Assembly (NCBI RefSeq): GCF_004101845.1
Contig: NZ_CP026116.1
Coordinates: 806,001-870,000 of the forward strand
Length of the DNA: 64,000 bases
Origin: Latilactobacillus curvatus JCM 1096 = DSM 20019
GTDB taxonomy: Bacteria > Bacillota > Bacilli > Lactobacillales > Lactobacillaceae
Direction of reading: 5' to 3'
Part shown: positions 9,815 to 19,127 of the stretch, one piece after another
Position numbering within the stretch: position 1 is the stretch's first letter
Layout of the letters: the number at the start of each line of letters is the position of its first letter
Made by a program: the position numbers and the translations under genes
Notes under the pieces: generated by a model
Seen by the model: the letters and a program-made list of their open reading frames with translations, nothing else
The model's database searches: none
Told to the model about the DNA's origin: nothing

Positions 9815-10780
9815 TTAATCATCTTCAATAAAGAAATCTTCATCAATATCAAATGTTGTATATTGCTTCTTAACGTTCACACCAACCTGATACTGCAGCA
9901 TTAGATCGCTCAATTGTAACCCATTAATTAACACGATATGCTGATTTTTCGCGTACTCAACTGCACCGTCCGAAAAATCAGATGTTGTTATAAAAACACC
10001 ACGATCCGAACCATAGCCACTCAAAGCGCCAAAAAATGCCTGCATTTCATTACGCTGAACATTATTACCAACTTGGTACTTCTTAGCTTGCAAGTAGACC
10101 GTACTTGTTCCTAAAGCGTCTTGATTAATAATCCCGTCGATACCTTTATCGTTACTTTTCTGTGTGACCATTGCATGTCCATTTTCGCCTTTATAGCCCA
10201 TATTGCTAAGGAGTTCAATAACTAATTTCTCGAAAAAATAAGGAGAGCCTTTCCGAATACGTTCAAGTAACTCAATGCTAACTGAATCATTATATTTTTT
10301 CACTACTGAATCCACCAATTGAAGTGGGTTAGTATCGGCATCATCATTTGCAATGTTCGCCGATTCTACAATCTCATTGTTGCCTTTTTGTACTAGTTCT
10401 TTTTGATGTTGGATATATTGGGGTTGCTGACGAATAAATTCAGAAGTCAATTTATTACCCTTTTCAAATAGTAACTGCTTACCTAAGTTTGTAATTTGAT
10501 AAAGGCCTCGTTTGGGTCGTTCTAATAAGCCACTAACCGCCAATTCAGATATGGGCCACCCAATCCGACTATAAATAATACTTTCGCCTCTATCTGATTT
10601 CAATTGCTGAAGTGATTTAGGTAATTCCATTTTTTTGATAGCTTCATCTTTAATCGTACTTCTTTTGATTGGCTCGGCATGCTCACTTGCTACCAATAAA
10701 ACAACTGGTAACATCGCATCCCATGTAGGTAACCCATGTTTACATAGTTTTAGTTCTTTATAATTAGTTGTAATTGCCAT
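9815..10780 (-). CDS. mrr: Mrr-type (type IV-like) restriction endonuclease
   Basis: A 321-residue protein with an Mrr N-terminal winged-helix domain (about 5-110: GLPTWDAMLPVVLLV, RIGWPISELAVSGLLERPKRGLYQIT). A PD-(D/E)xK nuclease domain follows (about 180-300), with FEKLVIELL, GIDGII (D215) and LQAKKY (Q231, K233). Mrr enzymes cut DNA carrying foreign methylation. It is the last gene of the pglX-C/pglZ/brxL run, 46 nt after brxL, in the same direction. Next to a methylation-based BREX system it may attack DNA with methyl marks the host does not make. That role is inference. Confidence 0.9.
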   Translation of the reverse strand: MAITTNYKELKLCKHGLPTWDAMLPVVLLVASEHAEPIKRSTIKDEAIKKMELPKSLQQLKSDRGESIIYSRIGWPISELAVSGLLERPKRGLYQITNLGKQLLFEKGNKLTSEFIRQQPQYIQHQKELVQKGNNEIVESANIANDDADTNPLQLVDSVVKKYNDSVSIELLERIRKGSPYFFEKLVIELLSNMGYKGENGHAMVTQKSNDKGIDGIINQDALGTSTVYLQAKKYQVGNNVQRNEMQAFFGALSGYGSDRGVFITTSDFSDGAVEYAKNQHIVLINGLQLSDLMLQYQVGVNVKKQYTTFDIDEDFFIEDD

Positions 10781-10826
10781 CTAAATATCCCCCGCTAGAA
10801 AACACTGGATTTCTATATATTGAATC

Positions 10827-12860
10827 TCATTCAACGCCTAATACCTTATAAACTGCATCTTCCGGTGTTTGATAAAAAATGATGTTAAACGTTGCCATTA
10901 ATTCTGGCGGTACAGTTGATAAATCCGCCGCATTCATCATCGGTACTAAAATCTTTTTAGCACCTGAATCTCTTGCTACTTGCATCATATCAGCTAAATT
11001 CGTCACTTTGACTAAAGTTCCGCCAATTGTTACGTCTCCTAAAATGACAGTGCTAGCAACAAGTGGGCGATTTAAAGTTACTGAACAAAGTGCTATCAAT
11101 GCAGGTAGCGATAGCATTTCCGGATTTCCAACACCGTTTAAGTCTTGTGTATTAAACACATAATCGTGGGTTGTTGTTGAGATGCTAGCACTTATAGAGC
11201 TCGCATTCGCATTTAGATACTTATAAGCTGAATCGGCTTTTTCTTTAGCTTGACCATCTCCACCAAGGCCGGTCGCTTTAAATTTACCATTTCCAGCAAC
11301 CATTTGAGTTTCAAACGTAAAAGTCCCAATTCTACCACTAGCGCCTGTCGAAACAGAATAGATATGTCCTGGTTTCCCAATCCCTTCTGGAATTAACGTC
11401 CCACTCCCCTGCTCAGGAACTGCAACATATTCTTCACGATTTTCTTCCAGATCAATATAAGAAAGATTGACATCGAAAAATTCCATACCACCAATTTTCT
11501 TAAGTTGCTCCTTAACACGGCGCCGCATCTCAATTGAGAAACTCAGGATTTTTTCTACTTCTGCTTTACCAAATTTACCATCTGGATAAACTAATTTAAT
11601 TAAACCTGAGACCATCTTCTTAACTGCAATCGTATCTCTTTGATTTAACTGTGTTCCTAATTTAAAATACTTATCAATTGCGTCACTATAGGTTGTTTTT
11701 CTTAGTTCTCGCATTACCTCCGAAAAATAATCAGTAATAAAGCCATAATCATTTGTAAAGAATTCCGGACGATATTTAGGAATCTCCCACCCTGGTAAAT
11801 AGCAATGCATCCGATCTAAGAACGCTGAATCAGTTCCCATCTTTTCGGGAAATGGTTCAAAAAGGTTGGATGTTTTTAAAATCACATCAACACTTTGGTT
11901 AATATTCCCGACAAATACCATGGACGCCGACGCATTCTTTTCTTCTTTACCACGAGCAAATGAACCCGAGGCCATATAATCCTTCATAATTTGAACAAGA
12001 TCACCGTCTTTGACATTAATGCCAGCAACCTCGTCGAAGGCCACAGTATCCCACATACCCACTAGCCCCATTGATCGACGTGCCATATTGTAAAAAAGAT
12101 TAGCGACTGTAGTTTGACCACCAGAAACTAAAATAGAATTGGGTGATATTTCTTTATAGACATGTGATTTTCCTGTTCCACGCGGACCCAATTCACATAG
12201 GTTAAAATTATTTTCAATTAAGGGAACCAATCTTGCTAAATGAAGCCATTTTACACGTTCATCAAACTGTGTTGGTTCCATTCCAATTGACCGCAAAACT
12301 AAATCGATCCATTCGTCTTCTGTGAATGCAGCACGTCCTCTTTTTAATTCCTCAATATCTAATCCTGGCATTTGAATTGGATCTACTTTTTTAGCAATAA
12401 ATGGCGAATTTCTTTGATCATTTTCGTTAAACCAGTACTCCATTTGAACAATACACCAAATACCACCGCCTAATAAGCGATCATATTTTTTAGGATATTC
12501 ATCACTAATCTGCACGCCAGCTAACCCTAAGTTAGAGAATTCAGCTTCATATTGATCCTTGTGCTCATTTAGGGAAACAGTTACTTTGTCAATAACTGTG
12601 TAGCCACCATTTTCACGAATCTTAGCTTTAACTTTTTCCGCTTCATCCGGGCGAACATAATTACGCGCTAAGATATTCTTAACATTTTCAACACCTTTTT
12701 CGACTAATTCTTCGTCCAAAGAAGAGGCATACATTCCCAATAAATACTCTAATACGTATACTGGAACATTAGCCCCTTCCTTAATTTTCTTAGTCAGATC
12801 CTTACGAACAAACTTCCCAGGGAAATTTGCGACGAGTTTATCTAAAATAACTTGATCCAC
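10827..12860 (-). CDS. brxL: BREX system Lon-like ATPase BrxL
   Basis: About 677 residues: an N-terminal helical part, an AAA+ ATPase with Walker A GPRGTGKS (about 224-231) and a Walker B-like FDEVAG, and a C-terminal Lon-protease-like fold (about 490-677, ending ILVPMMNAADL ... YKVLGVE). BrxL defines type 1 BREX loci. Homologues form ring assemblies on DNA and are needed for phage exclusion in some hosts. The likely start is GTG 12860, 8 nt after the AGGAGG that overlaps the pglZ stop. A GTG at 12869 lies inside that site. Whether the Lon dyad is active cannot be judged by eye. Confidence 0.93.
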   Translation of the reverse strand: MDQVILDKLVANFPGKFVRKDLTKKIKEGANVPVYVLEYLLGMYASSLDEELVEKGVENVKNILARNYVRPDEAEKVKAKIRENGGYTVIDKVTVSLNEHKDQYEAEFSNLGLAGVQISDEYPKKYDRLLGGGIWCIVQMEYWFNENDQRNSPFIAKKVDPIQMPGLDIEELKRGRAAFTEDEWIDLVLRSIGMEPTQFDERVKWLHLARLVPLIENNFNLCELGPRGTGKSHVYKEISPNSILVSGGQTTVANLFYNMARRSMGLVGMWDTVAFDEVAGINVKDGDLVQIMKDYMASGSFARGKEEKNASASMVFVGNINQSVDVILKTSNLFEPFPEKMGTDSAFLDRMHCYLPGWEIPKYRPEFFTNDYGFITDYFSEVMRELRKTTYSDAIDKYFKLGTQLNQRDTIAVKKMVSGLIKLVYPDGKFGKAEVEKILSFSIEMRRRVKEQLKKIGGMEFFDVNLSYIDLEENREEYVAVPEQGSGTLIPEGIGKPGHIYSVSTGASGRIGTFTFETQMVAGNGKFKATGLGGDGQAKEKADSAYKYLNANASSISASISTTTHDYVFNTQDLNGVGNPEMLSLPALIALCSVTLNRPLVASTVILGDVTIGGTLVKVTNLADMMQVARDSGAKKILVPMMNAADLSTVPPELMATFNIIFYQTPEDAVYKVLGVE

Positions 12861-12872
12861 AAATCTCACCTC

Positions 12873-15410
12873 CTAAATATCAAATCCAAATCCACCGGCA
12901 AATGGATTATCAATCACGAAATCAACACGATCTAACTCAACCTTCGTTTCTTCGTTCTTGATAACTAAATAAATGTCTTCATTGGTTTCATAGTTTCGGT
13001 TAACGAATTCAAAAGCAAAATTAGTGAATCGCTCACTTGAAGCACCAGCTGTTGAATCTGCATAGTAAGTATTTTCATTACTAATTCGAACACCGTGTTT
13101 ATCTTCAAAGTACAGTGCATATTGGGCCTTCGTAATAGAATCACTAATTGCTTCTGTTTGATAAAATTCAAGTGAAATTGATAGTCCTACCACTTTTCGT
13201 TTAGCCGTCATTAATTGAACCGATACTGGTTCTTTTTGTGCAGATCCCCTTGCAACATTTACTTCTAGAACAGGAATCATCATTTCTTGTGGAGAAGAAC
13301 CCCCATGGGAATAATTTTGTCCGCCACCCGCTTTTTTAAAGATTGTTGATGTTTCAGAGAAATGAATGTACCGTTGATCATTATTTCTTAGCGCAGTCCC
13401 CAATCTCATTGACTTAATCCCAATTTCATCATATTGGTGATCACTAATAATAAAACGTCGTTCAACTCGATCATTTTCTAAGTTAGATGGATTCTCAATT
13501 TTTTCGTACTCTTCAATCGCTGAGCGTGTATAAATAAAGCCATGATCTCCTGTGATAACAAAGCGTTGCACATTAGCCCCATTAGCAATATATGGAATTA
13601 CAGCTTTTAGTTCTTTAACCGTTCGCTCTGCCGCATCAAAAACCTGCATTTCTTGTCCATGATCTCCGGTCCTATCAATTTGATCATGATATAAATAAAT
13701 GATCTCCTTGCCATTGAACAGATCCCGTAATTCTTTTGCATTACTTCTATCAACAACATCAGAATAAGTGATCGCGAGTGCATTAGGATTTTTCACTTTT
13801 AGCACCTTATCCCGTGCTTTTGTTCCTTGTGTCGGCAAACCATTAACATGAACGTCATTTCCACTGAGATATTCATAGCTTTCTTGTCCAGAACGCAACG
13901 AAGCAGCTTTACCAAACTCAGTCACTGAAGGTAGCACAGAAAAGATCGTCGTCATCTTAGTGGAAAACTTCTTCTCGTTTTCCACTGACTGTTGAATTTC
14001 CTTAGCAATTTCATAGCGTAGTGCGTCCGAAATAATGACCACCGTTTTCGTTTTACTCTTTGCATAATTGTCATAAAAATCTAGAACCGATGGCCGTTCA
14101 TCTAATGAAAATAATTCATTCCAAGTTCGACCAATTTCATCTAAGAACTGCTTATAATGTTTTTCAACAACATTTTGTAATGATGCAAAGTTTGCGTGTT
14201 CATCAATCTGATCTAAATGTAATGTAAATTTTCGATAGTATTGATCAATTAGATATAATTCATCTTCGTAGTCCTTCACTAGGTCACTAAAGCGATTCAT
14301 GTTAAAGATTGTCACACTATTCAATAACTTTTGAGCATTTAAAATTGCTTGGTATTGATGTTCATAACGGAATCCAAAATGTGCTCTTTGCTTTCGAACC
14401 ACAATCTCTTCCAATGACATCCCATTAATCAGCGGTGTCAAATCATCATTTGTAAGTTGAGCAATATAATATTCAATAATCTTTGAATGAATTGCTTCAA
14501 AAACATCAGCATCAATTAATTCTTCAATTGGCGCTTTATCAAGTAACTTATCACCATTAATTAATCGATAAATATCTGCACTTAGACGATCAATTGGCTC
14601 CGAATAACGAGAATCATTCATCACACCGTCCATAAATGAAACGATTGCCATTGTTTGATCTAATACTTCATAATCTTTTAAACCTACGGGTAATTCTTGA
14701 TAACCCAATTGTCCAAAATAAGTATTTGCAAAAAAAGCAATCACTAAACTTTGAATCGTTGGTTCTGTCGTTGTATAGCCATAATAATGGGCCACATATT
14801 GCCAAAACGCAGGTGCTAAATCAAACCGGACCAACTGGTCATATGAATCACTTAAATCTGCTGAGTATTCAACAAATAGCGCTTGAATGACACTATAAAA
14901 CTGTGCAGTGTTGGCTCTTGTTAACACCGCCATTAACGACATTTCAAGCTCTTCTCTGGATTTGATTTCACCGGTCATCATCTTTTCAAAAGATGCAACT
15001 CGGCTCTTGGCGCCAAAGAATTTTGCATATGTTTCCATAACAGCATGTAGTTCTGCTGGAATGTTAAGCTGTGTCATAATCAATGAGATTCGATCAGCAT
15101 TAAAAGTCCCCGAGTATTTTAGTAGACTTAGTAAAAAGTTATTTTCGTCATCATCACTCATTCGTTCAAAAGGCGCATAAATTAAGTAACTGTTGTCTTT
15201 GTCTTCCAATTCAAAAAAACGTTTTGTTTCAAATTGATTGTCTGGTGCCAGTTTATAAATCTGCGCACCATTTAATACAATTTGTCCATTATCAATGTCT
15301 TCTTCAAATTCCTTCTTAGGATCAAACCAAAAAATGAGCTTACGTTCCCCATAAGTCACGAAAAGCTCATTCAAGCGAGTTTGAATTTGACTCAGATTTA
15401 GATCTGACAT
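12873..15410 (-). CDS. pglZ: BREX system phosphatase-fold protein PglZ
   Basis: An 845-residue protein of the type 1 (A) PglZ family. The alkaline-phosphatase superfamily core is visible: VVIISDALRYEIAKEI (metal-site Asp, about 458-473), then PSVTEFGKAASL and VITGDHGFIYTR (DHG metal site, about 616). PglZ is a core BREX component required for both methylation and phage blocking in studied systems. The gene starts 14 nt after pglX-C with an AAGGAG site and ends 12 nt before brxL, so the three form one transcription unit. Confidence 0.95.
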   Translation of the reverse strand: MSDLNLSQIQTRLNELFVTYGERKLIFWFDPKKEFEEDIDNGQIVLNGAQIYKLAPDNQFETKRFFELEDKDNSYLIYAPFERMSDDDENNFLLSLLKYSGTFNADRISLIMTQLNIPAELHAVMETYAKFFGAKSRVASFEKMMTGEIKSREELEMSLMAVLTRANTAQFYSVIQALFVEYSADLSDSYDQLVRFDLAPAFWQYVAHYYGYTTTEPTIQSLVIAFFANTYFGQLGYQELPVGLKDYEVLDQTMAIVSFMDGVMNDSRYSEPIDRLSADIYRLINGDKLLDKAPIEELIDADVFEAIHSKIIEYYIAQLTNDDLTPLINGMSLEEIVVRKQRAHFGFRYEHQYQAILNAQKLLNSVTIFNMNRFSDLVKDYEDELYLIDQYYRKFTLHLDQIDEHANFASLQNVVEKHYKQFLDEIGRTWNELFSLDERPSVLDFYDNYAKSKTKTVVIISDALRYEIAKEIQQSVENEKKFSTKMTTIFSVLPSVTEFGKAASLRSGQESYEYLSGNDVHVNGLPTQGTKARDKVLKVKNPNALAITYSDVVDRSNAKELRDLFNGKEIIYLYHDQIDRTGDHGQEMQVFDAAERTVKELKAVIPYIANGANVQRFVITGDHGFIYTRSAIEEYEKIENPSNLENDRVERRFIISDHQYDEIGIKSMRLGTALRNNDQRYIHFSETSTIFKKAGGGQNYSHGGSSPQEMMIPVLEVNVARGSAQKEPVSVQLMTAKRKVVGLSISLEFYQTEAISDSITKAQYALYFEDKHGVRISNENTYYADSTAGASSERFTNFAFEFVNRNYETNEDIYLVIKNEETKVELDRVDFVIDNPFAGGFGFDI

Positions 15411-15424
15411 ATATTCACTACTCC

Positions 15425-16360
15425 TTAGGGTTCTTTAACCCCTTTTGATAAAATAACATATTTCTCACCAGTATCAGGATCACGCTGTAGCTTATCATAG
15501 TTAACAATTACACCGTCATCTAAATCCAGCTCAATTTTCTTTAAAGCTAAATGGCCGATTTTTTCATCAAACACATTTAATTCTTTTAATTGCTTGTTAA
15601 TCTTCGTCATTTCTTTTTCATATCGCGTTATTTCAGCCGCATTAGATGCTGCTAATTTTTGACTTTCGCGTAATTCAATTCGAGAATGATAAGCTTGCTT
15701 TAATTTAGTAATATAATCAGTTCGTAAATGCCCCAATAAATCGGCATCATAACGATGTAGATACATTAGTGCTTTAGCGCCGTTCGCTTTACCTGAATCA
15801 AATTGCCAATAAATCGGTCGTTTCTTATAAGTTTTAAGATGATCGGTATAGAACTTCGAGACAAAATACTTCCGAATTTTATCGCGACTCTTACCACTAC
15901 CAGGTAAAACATCCGCAATATAATCTAGATTTTCTTCAAGTGTTTCTTGTCCGTAAACAGTCGCAATGAATTTAACAAATTTAATGACAATATCACTTTC
16001 ATCATCTTGAGAATATTCATCATCAGTTAGTAATAGAATATTATCAGCATCTGGCTTAAATTTCTTGTAGCGTGAAAGATCGAATTCACCACCAGCAAAT
16101 ACTAATCCCTCTTCATCAAGTGAATAACGGCCAAACATACAACCTACTGCATAGCTAATCAAGGATTTAATGTCTCGTCCCTTATCTGCAGGCGACACCG
16201 ATATTTCGTCATCCTTAACATGATAGTCAAGCTCATCTTGTAACCCATAGAGATCGATAAAAATTTTATTTAGTTCTTCTTCGTTTGATTTCAATTGGTC
16301 AAATCGCGCTTGTGCTTCTTTTTCCCAAGCATCAAATTTATCTTTAATTAACGTTGCCAT
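15425..16360 (-). CDS. Detached C-terminal domain of PglX
   Basis: A 311-residue protein carrying what in ordinary one-piece PglX is the conserved last third: FDAWEKEAQARFDQLKSNEE, FIDLYGLQDEL, ISYAVGCMFGRYSLD, AGGEFDLSRYKKF, LEENLDYIADVL and LKTYKKRPIYWQFDSG. The pglX genes in this locus all stop just before this region, after a SWDFK/SWNFK..(H)PLI-type end. It is not a fragment left by chance: it has an ATG with GGAGGAG 7 nt upstream, a TATAAT box, no internal stop, and an intact link to pglZ. I infer that it joins the variable PglX half in trans to form one enzyme of about 1196 residues. Its constant sequence would serve all shuffled versions. Confidence is high for the homology and moderate for in-trans assembly. 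Confidence 0.85.
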   Translation of the reverse strand: MATLIKDKFDAWEKEAQARFDQLKSNEEELNKIFIDLYGLQDELDYHVKDDEISVSPADKGRDIKSLISYAVGCMFGRYSLDEEGLVFAGGEFDLSRYKKFKPDADNILLLTDDEYSQDDESDIVIKFVKFIATVYGQETLEENLDYIADVLPGSGKSRDKIRKYFVSKFYTDHLKTYKKRPIYWQFDSGKANGAKALMYLHRYDADLLGHLRTDYITKLKQAYHSRIELRESQKLAASNAAEITRYEKEMTKINKQLKELNVFDEKIGHLALKKIELDLDDGVIVNYDKLQRDPDTGEKYVILSKGVKEP

Positions 16361-16392
16361 GAACTAACTCCTCCAGTATCCGTCTAGTCAAC

Positions 16393-16398
16393 ATTATA
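16393..16398 (-). promoter_or_regulatory. Promoter -10 box for pglX-C/pglZ/brxL/mrr
   Basis: TATAAT on the minus strand, about 33 nt upstream of the pglX-C start, in the 126-nt spacer shared with the divergent recombinase gene. The -35 is weak (TGCAAA at about 17 nt). It would give the second half of the BREX locus expression independent of pglX inversion. Confidence 0.55.
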
Positions 16399-16486
16399 CC
16401 GTCTTTTTTTATGATTTGCACCCTACGCTTAGTATCGATTCTTCGCTAAAATCATATTAATCCCAAATATGAAAGGAAGAATCATT

Positions 16487-17422
16487 ATGAACAGAAAAAT
16501 TACCCTTGCTGCTTACTTTAAAGAATGGATGGAAACTTTCAAAAAACCAGCAATCTCACCGGTTACTTATATCAAATATGAAAATACTCATAAACATATT
16601 CTGACCTACTTTGGCGCAACCAATCTTGATCAACTTGATCGTCAAACTTATCAACAAGCGCTTAATCAATTTGCTAAAACCCATGCAAAAAGAACGACCG
16701 CTGGATTTCACAAACAAATCCGCGCGGCCGTTCTTGATATTCTTGAAGAAGGCACGCTTAATACCGACTTTACACGTAAAGCGATTGTTACTGGTCGCAA
16801 GAAAAAGAAAGCAAAGGTAATGTTTCATTCCTACTCGGATTGGCAAGAACTCATTCACTATACCGGCAGCCATTCATCTGATTCACATGCCTTTATCGTC
16901 TATTTGTCTGCGATGACTGGCCTACGCTATGCAGAAGTTCTCGGTCTTACAGTAGATGATATTGACTTTAAGCATAAACTCATCTCAGTCAATAAGACTT
17001 GGGACTATAAATACCATACTGGTTTTAAAACAACAAAAAATGCGAGTTCAGTACGAACTGTCGACGTTGATAAAAGTACATTAGTCGTCATTAAACAGGT
17101 TATCCGCCAGCGCCGTTTTAAAAGTCATGACAGAATTTGTATCGATCTCCAGGGGAAACTACCCGTCAGTGCCACGATTAATCGCTATCTAGAAAACTTA
17201 TGTTATCAACTTAATATTCCGCCAATCTCATTTCATGGACTTCGGCACACCCATGCCTCAATCCTGCTATTCAAAGGTGTCAACATTCTCAGTGTTAGTC
17301 GCCGACTTGGCCATAAAGATGTCACCACAACACAAAGCGTCTACCTCCATGTGATAAAAGAAATGGAAGAACGCGAAACAAAACTGATTATGAAAATCAT
17401 GAATACAGCATTAGCCGACTAG
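16487..17422 (+). CDS. Tyrosine recombinase of the pglX shufflon
   Basis: A 311-residue phage-integrase-family protein. It has an N-terminal SAM-like core-binding domain (about 5-105) and a catalytic domain with the set R147 (TGLRYAEV), H250 and R253 (HGLRH), H276 (LGHKD) and nucleophile Y286 (SVYLHV). The start at 16487 follows AAAGGAAG by 7 nt, and an ATG at 16469 overlaps that site. The stop codon ends at 17422, and the first 24-bp inverted repeat begins at the next base, so inversion never damages the gene. Position and orientation point to DNA inversion within pglX rather than element transfer. I see no excisionase or att-like pair. Confidence 0.92.
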   Translation: MNRKITLAAYFKEWMETFKKPAISPVTYIKYENTHKHILTYFGATNLDQLDRQTYQQALNQFAKTHAKRTTAGFHKQIRAAVLDILEEGTLNTDFTRKAIVTGRKKKKAKVMFHSYSDWQELIHYTGSHSSDSHAFIVYLSAMTGLRYAEVLGLTVDDIDFKHKLISVNKTWDYKYHTGFKTTKNASSVRTVDVDKSTLVVIKQVIRQRRFKSHDRICIDLQGKLPVSATINRYLENLCYQLNIPPISFHGLRHTHASILLFKGVNILSVSRRLGHKDVTTTQSVYLHVIKEMEERETKLIMKIMNTALAD

Positions 17423-17446
17423 TTTCGCTTTACAAGAGTTAAAACT
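17423..17446 (+). repeat. Outer inverted repeat, silent copy
   Basis: A 24-bp perfect match, in inverse orientation, to 21431-21454. It starts TTTCGCTTTACAAG and ends TTAAAACT. Sequence differs immediately on both sides (recombinase stop codon to the left, cassette A to the right). It encodes FALQELKL in the same frame as in pglX. Confidence 0.93.
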
Positions 17447-17459
17447 TTTAGACAATGCT

Positions 17460-19127
17460 ATGGGATCGGGACATGTTTTGGCTTATGCCTTCGATGTCTT
17501 CATGCAGCTCTATACAGCTGAAGGATTTAGAGAACGTGATGCAGCTGAATTGATTATGACTAACAACCTATTTGGTTTGGAAATTGACAAACGGGCCTAC
17601 CAACTAGCATATTTTGCCATCATGATGAAGGGGCGAGAATACAATCGACGAATCTTATCTAAAGAAATAAAACTAAATTTACATCAGTTTATTGATTCGC
17701 CTGAGATACCAAATGAGTACTTCGAACGATTAGCCGAAGTATCCCCATACTCTTATGAATTAACAACAACTCTATTAAATCAACTTACTAGACTTCTAGA
17801 TCAATTTAAAAATGCAACAGAAATTGGCTCTATTCTAAAGATTGAAGAACTTCGACAATCAGAGCTAGATCAGCTTGAACAGTTTATCGGGTCATTTGAA
17901 TTTTTCTCAGATATGGATATTCTTTATCAGCTACCTGAAATACAAACAAAGGTCATCAGTATTCTTAATATTACAAGAGTACTGATGACCAAATACACAG
18001 CAGTGACAACAAATCCGCCGTATTTGAATAAGATGAGCTCTAATTTAGATAAATATGTTAAAAAGAATTATCCAGATGTCAAAACAGATCTTTTCTCAGT
18101 ATTTATTAAAATGAATAGTAACATATTGACCGAGGGCGGTTATGCCGGCTTTATGACACCATTTGTTTGGATGTTTATTAAATCATATGAAGAATTAAGA
18201 TCATTCTTGATTACTAATAAGAGTATCTCAAGTCTTATACAGATGGAATATTCGGCATTTGAAGAAGCCACTGTTCCGGTTTGTTGTTTTATGATAAAGA
18301 ATGCTAAAACTGAGCCTGTTGGAAATTATCTTAAGCTATCTGATTTTAAAGGGGGCATGACTGTTCAGAAAGAAAAAGTTTTGGAAGCAATCCAAAAAAT
18401 TGATACTAATTATTATTATAGAACAAATCAAAGAAAATTTATTAAAATTCCGGGATCACCCATTTCGTATTGGGTAAGTGAAAATGAGCTTAGTGCATTT
18501 ATTCATGGAAATCCTCTTCAAGATTATTACTCACCGAAAACAGGTCTGCAAACAGGTGATAATTATACCTTTCTAAGGCATTGGAGTGAAGTGGATTTTT
18601 TTCATACTAATATACAGAATAATACTCATTATGCAAAATACCAAAAGATTAACACCGGGGGAGAATCTATTAAATGGTATGGTAATCTCAGTGATGTAAT
18701 TCTTTGGGAGAATAATGGTTATAAAATCAAAAATAATAAAGGTTCTGTTATACGTAACGAGAATTATTACTACTTAGAAGGAATTTCCTGGAAAAGAATA
18801 GGCTCAAGTGAAATGAAGTTTAAATATTTACCAAAAAACTTAATTTTTGATCAGTCCGGGGATTCAATGTTTCCTATTTCTAATATGCATTATCAATTTA
18901 TACTTGGTTTTCTTAATTCCCCTGTAGCAGAAAAATTTTTAGCATATATTGCACCAACATTAAATTTAACAGCTGGGAATCTTTCGAACATACCAATAAT
19001 TGAAAGCAACAATTTAAATGAAAAAAAAGTAATTACTGAGTTAGTTAATCAGAATATAAAGGAAACCAAAAAAGAAGTAGATTCTTCAGAAATATCTTGG
19101 GATTTTAAATGTCATCCACTGATTTAA
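17460..19127 (+). CDS. Silent pglX cassette A (methyltransferase core plus recognition region)
   Basis: Encodes a diverged version of PglX from motif I to the variable end: DNAMGSGHVLAYAFDVF (motif I), FGLEIDKRAYQLAYFAIMMKGR, TTNPPYLNK (motif IV), PGSPISYWVSE, and a different recognition part ending SWDFKCHPLI. The nominal ATG 17460 is the Met of motif I. Homology and open frame extend back through the repeat at 17423, and no promoter or ribosome-binding site is present, so it should be silent in this orientation. Inversion across the outer repeats would fuse it in frame after residue 339 of pglX. The result has motif I with DNA in place of DPS. It is about 45 percent similar by eye to the expressed copy at its start and much less later. 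The nominal frame ends 7 nt before the inner repeat. Confidence 0.88.
   Translation: MGSGHVLAYAFDVFMQLYTAEGFRERDAAELIMTNNLFGLEIDKRAYQLAYFAIMMKGREYNRRILSKEIKLNLHQFIDSPEIPNEYFERLAEVSPYSYELTTTLLNQLTRLLDQFKNATEIGSILKIEELRQSELDQLEQFIGSFEFFSDMDILYQLPEIQTKVISILNITRVLMTKYTAVTTNPPYLNKMSSNLDKYVKKNYPDVKTDLFSVFIKMNSNILTEGGYAGFMTPFVWMFIKSYEELRSFLITNKSISSLIQMEYSAFEEATVPVCCFMIKNAKTEPVGNYLKLSDFKGGMTVQKEKVLEAIQKIDTNYYYRTNQRKFIKIPGSPISYWVSENELSAFIHGNPLQDYYSPKTGLQTGDNYTFLRHWSEVDFFHTNIQNNTHYAKYQKINTGGESIKWYGNLSDVILWENNGYKIKNNKGSVIRNENYYYLEGISWKRIGSSEMKFKYLPKNLIFDQSGDSMFPISNMHYQFILGFLNSPVAEKFLAYIAPTLNLTAGNLSNIPIIESNNLNEKKVITELVNQNIKETKKEVDSSEISWDFKCHPLI

Noticed and set aside
15425-16360. The 311-residue gene as a decayed pglX fragment
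   Set aside because: It has a strong ribosome-binding site, a -10 box, no internal stop and an intact operon link to pglZ, and all pglX versions end exactly where it begins.
16487-17422. The recombinase as integrase of a prophage or conjugative element
   Set aside because: No excisionase, repressor, structural or transfer genes and no att-type direct repeats are visible, and it lies against a pglX crossover repeat.
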